Positions 57,700-64,000 of a DNA stretch of 64,000 nt are shown here, in pieces. Under the pieces are notes generated by a model. It was not told the DNA's origin. It did no database searches and saw only the letters and a list, made by a program, of their open reading frames with translations. Source of the DNA: Magnolia sinica. Its lineage: Eukaryota > Streptophyta > Magnoliopsida > Magnoliales > Magnoliaceae. Positions within the stretch are counted from its first letter, which is position 1. The number at the start of each line of letters is the position of its first letter. The stretch spans positions 141,775,495 through 141,839,494 of the forward strand of contig NC_080573.1 of NCBI RefSeq assembly GCF_029962835.1, in the 5' to 3' direction. A program made the translations under genes and the position numbers.

Positions 57700-58113
57700 A
57701 ACGTAGCGGAAAGGACAAGTTTATGCAAAAGAATGTACTAATTTTATGGATCCTCGAGGTAATCATGTGAGATTTCTAGAAACAAACCACAATAAATGGT
57801 TTAAAAATTACCTTATGTGATCGGTTGCGATCACGTACTGTCCGATGCCGAAGATGCTCTCAACCAAGATAGTTTCTCCCCGATCTATCCAAATACCAAA
57901 GAGTTTGGGTGAAGCCAACCTTTCCCTCTGGTAGGTGCCAAGGGAAAAGCACACCGTCCAACAAGTTGAGTTTGGGTGAAGCCAACCTTTCCCTCCATCG
58001 AAGATGCTCTCAACCAAGATGATTGAGGAAGGAAAAGAAGAAGAGGATGAAGATGTGGAAGCAATCCTCTCTCTCTCTCAAAGAAGAAGAGGATGAAGAT
58101 GTGGAAGCAATCC

Positions 58114-58155
<42 letters not shown>

Positions 58156-60020
58156 GAGTACAAAAAATAGAACGTCAATCCGCCTCATCTATGCATGTAC
58201 TCATGATCCAATCCCTCCGCCATGTCCATCCATTAATGATCATATCCCATGCCAATCAAAAGTAGACCATCAAATCTGGTCCATCAGGTTATCATCAAGT
58301 ATATGATTAAAACAGTTTTAACGGTAAAAACAAAACTCCAATGGTTGAAAATCTATTTAAAACATTTCAAGTGTTGGGCCCAGCGGAAAAAACACTAAGT
58401 CGGTTCCTAATGGTGGAGACTGTCCATCTTGACCCAAGTCAGTCCTCTCACACAAGATGATCATACATCTCATGAACTAATGTCCACCCACGCACTTTTA
58501 GCGATTATGGTTAAAACAGGGTACTAAGATCTATGGACCATGACTTTGCCCGGTCAACGATCGTCGTGTCCAATCTCAAGTTGCCAAGGACTACCAGAGG
58601 AATCACTCCTCAACAAACCCATGATATAGATTCAAGGTAACACTACACACTAGGACCAACAAATTGTTTGTTCGCCAAGGATTCATAGTCATCATGATCT
58701 ATTAAGATCGACCTAAGCACATCCACATGGCTAATGGATCAAGGCTCACATTGGTTTTCTAGGGCATTGGCTCTAAAAATCTCCCACTTGCCTTAAAACC
58801 AATGTGTGCTCAAATCCCTTAAGCGCACGTGTCAAGTAGGGACTTTAAAGACAAGAGGCTTAAGGAGCCATAATAGTCCTCTAATAGTCCGCATTATCAC
58901 TCTAATGGGAACACTATCTAACACAAACGACCACACATTCCAATAGTTTCACTAATACCATACAAAGCTTGCCTTTCAGTATTTGTGATCTAAACCCGAT
59001 CACCTGACAACTCTAAGTTCACTTAAGAACTAAATGATCCACTAGGAGAGTAAACATGTGCATCTCACACACATTGATCATCTAGGGAACTCCCAGCATG
59101 TCACATGCTAAACTAACAGTGTCACCATTTAAGTGAAAGTCCAGTACCAAATCACATTCTCATGAGAAACGATACATTCACATGAGGATGTTCTAATACG
59201 AACTTTCTTAAGGGGAGGTCAAGCTTATCACATTGTCTCATTTTCCTTTCACTCACTAAGACATCTCATCATAATTCTAATAATGTGCGCACCAATGCAC
59301 TTAGGATTCTAATGAGCAATTTGTATGCCTTTTGGCATTAATCCCTTAGTAATGCACCTAAGTTGGTAAAATATGAGCAACGACTCAGATAAAACCACAT
59401 CTAGGGTAACATGTCATTCATCCAATCATCAATATTGCAACTGTGGGTTCAACCAAAAACCATGTCCATGAATCAAAGTATCAAACTGGGTTCATGTCCT
59501 CCATTACTCTAGACTATGAATGTATCCATCCTACTTAAGTTGCTCTTAGCCGATGCACACTCGTTCTTTGCTTCACTTTCCATTGTCCCATTCAACTTTC
59601 TGCGCAAATAACGATTTTGCAGTTTATCAACTCCACATGTATGAAACATTTGTACTAAGAGAATCAAGTAAAGTGGGAGGAGATTGTGACCTTACATTGG
59701 CCTCCAGAGCAAGATGCTTCTTGTAGGCCTCACACTTATTCATGAAGTGCCCCGACTTCCCACAGTGCCAACAATATTTCTTTCCCTTGCCCTTTCCTTT
59801 TCCGTTCTAGCTAGTAGGAGCACCTACTCCTTTAGGGTTATTACCCTTTCCATGGTCACGCTTGTGCTTCTTGGCATATTGGGGTTACCTCCAAAGGAAC
59901 CCTTAGTCAATATGGTCATACGCCCTTTTTGACATTTCATGTTGTTGGTCTCATAGAGAATCAATTGCGAGCGGTGTTTCTACTTATCATACTAGAGCTC
60001 ATTAATGTTATGGTTGTTAA
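57700..60020 (-). mobile_element. Degenerate Copia-derived insertion within the LINE
   Basis: A gag zinc knuckle (CWHCGKSGHFMNKC, minus strand, 59717-59790) preceded by a lysine/glycine-rich stretch identifies Copia gag. A polypurine-like CAAGTGGGAGATT near 58780 may mark the start of a 3' LTR running to about 57700. Most of pol is missing. It also contains two copies of GAAGAAGAGGATGAAGATGT near 58040 and 58084 with CT and CA microsatellites (58058-58155). LTR ends are not resolved. Confidence 0.5.
59717..59806 (-). pseudogene. Copia gag zinc knuckle
   Basis: Minus strand: KGKGKKYCWHCGKSGHFMNK then CEAYKK, with C-X2-C-X4-H-X4-C spacing. The knuckle itself is intact; the surrounding frame is broken. 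Confidence 0.8.
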
Positions 60021-60540
60021 CAATGTTTTAAATAGTGTGTAACGTATAGCATAGCGTAGCGTAGCATAAGCTACATAGCGTGTAGTGTAAGATGCACAAT
60101 ACTTAATATTTTTTTAATTAAAATATGATAAATTTACAAAATGCATGATTCCTATAAGTTCTTGATTGCGAATCTGGATCGTCAACCACATATTTCCATG
60201 CAAAATCAGTCTGTCTATTTGGCTTCAGACATCTCTAAGTGTGACCTCTTTTTTATTTATGGAAACATCACAAATTCACAATATAGATGGTCTGGATTGA
60301 TATAAGTGTTTTATCCACAATATGGACCACAATTTGGATGGTTTGGATTGATCTAATGCAGTGCTACATGTGATGGGGATGAGTCACCACCATTTTAAAA
60401 TAGGTGTTGAACTAGCATAGAAGAAAAACTTTTAAAAAAAAAGGAAATTCCAGGCAACATACGCTATATACGCTACATGCCCCGTAGCTTATGCTACAAG
60501 GGAGCTATGCTACATGCATACACTACGTAGCATTTGTTGA
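60021..60540. mobile_element. Element with TAGCGTAGC-type inverted ends
   Basis: Left AATGTTTTAAATAGTGTG then GCATAGCGTAGCGTAGC; right GCTATGCTACATGC then CACTACGTAGCATTTG. Related to 44690-45190. Confidence 0.55.
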
Positions 60541-61180
60541 TTCTACTGTATGGAAAAGGAAAATATTCGATTGAAATAAAGCGGAATAAAGGAACCCCAC
60601 ACCTAGAATATAGATCTTCGATGTCGATGGGAACAAATCGCCGATGATATGAAATTGTCGCTACGTCGAGGTGCGTACATGGTTGCTATCTTTAAGATAG
60701 TTTGAAGTACCCCTTGGTGTAATGAACCGGTGTAGAAGGTTACCGATGCGGCTATCTCCCAGGATACAACAACCCAACAAGATGGTTCTCCACAACATGC
60801 AATAGTTGCAAGACCCCAACACCAATACCACACCACACACCTTTTTGCCCCAAAGATAAATCAAAATTTGATCCCAAAAAAGAAGAAAAGATAGGAAAAA
60901 GCATAAAAGAATTTTTTACATTTTCTTCTTTTCTTTTTGGAACAATACGAAACCCTAGCCCTAACTCCTTATATAGGACTCGATTACCACGTTTCGATAA
61001 AAAGACCCGTTAAAAGAAACAGTCGTGACGATTAGATATGCTCGATTACGGATGCACGTTTCGCACTATGGAAATGGCCTTATCAACCGGGCCATATCCA
61101 ATAGTCGCGATAAAAAAGAGAATAAAAAAACGATTTGTAAATCCAGGCAAAATGAAGCCCATTAAGACTCAACTCTAGGA
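60541..61180. other. Unassigned, possibly LTR-like
   Basis: Contains CCTTATATAGGACTCG (TATA-like on either strand) and A-rich stretches. It may be the 5' LTR of the Copia-derived insertion, but I could not align it to 57700-58780. Confidence 0.25.
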
Positions 61181-62400
61181 GGCTCATCCAAACTCAACTG
61201 AAAGGTTGAACATAGCCACCTTTATCAACGTCAATCTCCCCCCTAAAGACAAATGCCTTCTTTTCCAACTCGATAATTTATTTTTTTTAAAAATCTACCA
61301 AACACCTTCTCCCATAAGTGCTTAGCCGGCTTTCCTACACATAATGGAAGATCTACATTAAAGGAAAATATCCTAATTGAAACCCAAAAGTAAACGCATA
61401 TTCCTCCAATTGACTATCAGATAAATGAACCCCCAACACTTCACACTTGCTCATATTCACTTTTAAACAAGAAACTACCGCAAAACAAACCACAATTTTC
61501 CTCAAATTGTCCACCTTGCTTGCATTCACATCACAAATAAAAATCTTATCGCCTGCATATTGTACTAATGGCACTTGATATACTAATTTATTAACCTTGA
61601 AGCATTCTATGAGATCTGCTTCCACACCTTTGAAAACCATTTTACTCAAAGCCTCCATGACCACCACAAATAGGTATAAAGATAGTGGATCCCCTTGTCT
61701 CAAGCCTCTTGAAGTTTAAATGAAACCTTTTTGCAAACCATTCACCAAAATTGAATACCTAGCCAACTTAACAAAAGCTTGTGTCCATCCTCTCCATTTC
61801 TGACCACAACGCACATGATTCAGCATGTAATCGAGAAATTACCAATCCACATGGTCATAGGCCTCTTCTATATCAAACTTACAAACAATTCCTTTTCTTT
61901 TTTCCTTTGTAACAAGAATCAATAACCTCATGAGTAATCAACACGCTATACATTAGCTGTCATCCTGCCACAAAAGCACCTTTTGAATTGGAGGTCACAC
62001 TAGGTAAAACTAAATGGAAACTTGGAAGCCATATATATATATATATATATTTCTAATAGTTTAGAAAGACTTCCAAGTAAGCTTATAGGTCTAAAATCTC
62101 ACAAACTCTCCAACCCATCTTTGTGGAATCAAAGCATTAATGTAGCACCCAACTCCTTTGTTATCCTTGCATTATCATGAAAATCATTTATGAACGCACT
62201 CAAATCATCTCCAAAATTCCTAAAACAAAGCTATGGGAAATCCATTTGGCCCAACCGCCGAAGAGCTTTGTCCCTTCCTAACTTCTCAACTGCCCTTTTA
62301 ATCTCCTTAATCAAGAATGATCTTTCCAAATCTTCTGCCTTCTCTCTTGAAATCATATCAAAAGAGAGATTATCTAGCTTTGTTTGAGAACCCAATCTTC
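61180..62400 (-). pseudogene. L1-type LINE reverse transcriptase part
   Basis: Minus-strand pieces from high to low coordinate: KLDNLSFDMIS, KAEDLERSFLIKEIKRAVEK, ATLMLWFHKDGLESLRDFRPISLL, RQGDPLSLYLFVVVMEALSKM and LVQYAGDKIFICD (active site A-D-D changed to A-G-D, near 61545-61560), then LKVNMSKCEVLGVHLSD and LPLCVGKPAKHLWEKV. The order fits plant L1 ORF2. It has stops and a (TA)n run at 62032-62050. Confidence 0.82.
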
Positions 62401-63540
62401 ACTCGATAGGTCTTTCTTGTAGAATCCCACTATGGCTACGTGATGCAGGGACATGTGATGACCTAATCCTAAATGCATGTATAATCAGGTTAAAGAATGT
62501 TCAAATAAATACACCAATTAACTAACCGTTTTCAGTCAAAGGGATTAGGTAAACTTCAAAACAAAGATGAGGTCATTCAGTCAGGATCATGCCCCTTAGC
62601 ATAAAATCGCGTAAACAGTAAAAAAGGAGGACCTAGGGATATGAGAATATCCCTGATCTAGCATAAGTCAGTCCACAGTCAAGTTTGGATCTGATTCTAC
62701 TGACTAACCATCCCTCTCTTCCGTTCAAACTAGAAAGGGGATATCCAGAGAGGAACGAAATGGGTGAAGAATGAAGGGTTCAAGATGAAGAAAGTACAAG
62801 TCCCTTTGTTGTCAAAAGAAAATGAAGATGATTCTTACCTTTTTCCCGCACTTCGAAGATCTAGAAAGAAGGAAATCTGAAATCGGGGTGGAATCCTCAA
62901 CACCCAAGGGCCAATCCTGAAACCCTAATATCTTAAATAAAGAGGAAGAAAAGAGACAAATTTCTATTCATTCAACAATAATGAAAATAGGGTTTCTCAA
63001 AACATATATATAAGTTATGGAAAAAGTAAAAGTGCACTAAAGCTCCTGAAAACAAGAAAAATAACAAAAAAAGATGAAAAGTAAAGGAAGTGCAATAAAG
63101 CCCCTTAAATAAGGAAAAGAACAAAAACGCCAAAAACTAAAACACCCGTTTGGTAGGGTGTGAAATCTGACCTATGGATCTATGGTTAGGATGCGGTCAT
63201 GTCACTCCTGCACTCGTACCACGTCAGAAAATGGGTCCAATGGACCCAACATCCATCCACATCAACTCCTCCACTCCGGTACTCAGTCGGCGACGGCTCC
63301 TCTGGTACACCCTAAATGGTGCACCACTGATGTCTGCATCACTACGCATACCTTTTCTTTTTCCTCTACCCTGACACCTTCACCTCAACACTTTTGATTT
63401 TGTTAACTTTTGCCTGAATAGTAGCCATTGCATGGAAAAATTGGTATTTCTATCCTCTTCTTTGCGCCAAGTTGTCCGAGATATTTTTCTCCACTTTATC
63501 TCATCCTCCTTTAGCATTGCACTATACTTCGCATTGTAAA
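62401..63540. other. Unassigned
   Basis: AT-rich; no exon of the protease gene, other gene or recognisable element was found, although upstream protease exons must lie further right. Confidence 0.3.
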
Positions 63541-63549
63541 CCTCTCGCC

Positions 63550-63880
63550 ATCAAGGTGTTCTGTAACGGTACTGGTGGCCATAACGGCCACCACAGTTAC
63601 CTTTACGATACAAGTCGTAACGACTGTTACGGCCGTTACGGTCTCTTTTTTTATTGAAAAAAAATCCCGAAAAACTTGTATTTGCCCTGTAATGTTAATT
63701 AAAAAGTATGCAAAACCTGTATATTCCCCATAACATACAATTACAGGGTTGTTATGGCCTTTATAGGAGACGTAACGTGCCGTTAACAGCAATTACGGGT
63801 CATTTTTTTTTCCACAATGGCTGTTACGACCTCGTAATGTGTAACGGTTGCCATCGTTACCTTTACGTGACGGCCTTTAC
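63550..63880. repeat. TAACGGCC-type palindromic repeat element
   Basis: Units GTAACGG, GGCCATAACGGCC, TTACGGCCGTTACGG and ACGGCCTTTACGG on both strands, with inverted symmetry about 63700. Related to 52030-52260. Confidence 0.6.
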
Positions 63881-64000
63881 GGCACACCATGCTCGAGATG
63901 CCAGCTTCTCTTCCAACAATTCCACTTCCTCATCCTTAGAATTTAATGCTTGTATTTTCTGTAACACTTCAAATAGTTCCGCTACCTGACTGCCTAGAAT

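Noticed and set aside
63511-63989. 93-residue frames on both strands
   Set aside because: They come from the TAACGGCC repeat and have no independent coding evidence.
56000-64000. Upstream exons of the IDE-like protease
   Set aside because: I looked for the expected motifs (such as LMDYLNEYA and the HxxEH region) on the minus strand and saw none; they probably lie beyond the window.

Overview
The window is nuclear DNA from a flowering plant. The evidence is two genes with canonical GT-AG introns encoding plant proteins, together with plant LTR retrotransposons (Copia, Ty3/gypsy and a chromovirus), plant L1-type LINEs, tRNA-derived SINEs and many MITEs. A recurring MITE core of the type 'GTGGGGCCCACC ... 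GTCCATCCATTTTT' and the very long introns make me think of a magnoliid or another early-diverging angiosperm. That placement is a low-confidence guess.

Host genes. (1) A complete SMT1-type gene (cycloartenol C-24 sterol methyltransferase, + strand, 13 coding exons, 14387-22592, 346 residues). (2) The C-terminal 417 or so residues of an M16A insulin-degrading-enzyme-like zinc metalloprotease (- strand, 9 exons, 55891 down to 25830). Its N-terminal catalytic half lies beyond the right edge. The two genes converge, with about 3.2 kb between their stop codons. Introns of the protease gene are 11.7 kb, 11.1 kb and 4.9 kb, plus one of more than 8.1 kb that runs off the window. Nearly all of that length is explained by nested transposable elements.

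Layout. 1-12400: retroelement graveyard. An old Ty3/gypsy protease region is split twice, by a 4037-bp solo LTR (193-4229, duplication CTTGG) and by a 5.1-kb decayed Copia (4417-9538, duplication TTAAA). A second old Copia end follows, itself split by a Tourist-like MITE (10313-10912). 12400-14000: two MITEs up to the SMT1 promoter. 14000-22800: SMT1, whose first intron carries a tandem duplication, a SINE and a MITE. 23190-24262: two MITEs. 24263-25829: intergenic. 25830-32971: seven protease exons and a 5'-truncated LINE with an internal triplication. 34096-43603: a relic Copia on the - strand, with a chromovirus derivative (35962-40581), a MITE pair and two SINEs inside it. 44035-44139: one exon. 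44140-55829: one giant intron with MITE clusters, CGATA-rich elements, palindromic GGCCGTTA repeats and a terminal-inverted-repeat element that carries a 34-bp minisatellite and a solo LTR. 55830-55891: one exon. 56460-62400: a - strand LINE split by Copia-derived sequence. 62400-64000: mostly unassigned, ending in TAACGGCC-type repeats.

The genes do not form a pathway. SMT1 acts in phytosterol synthesis; the protease is a housekeeping peptidase. I see no defence system, cluster or other coordinated cassette. The unusual content is in the transposable elements: a 42-bp repeat encoding a 14-residue proline-rich unit between the integrase and chromodomain of a deleted chromovirus, MITEs that share one core but have different ends, and nested insertions whose target duplications can be read directly.
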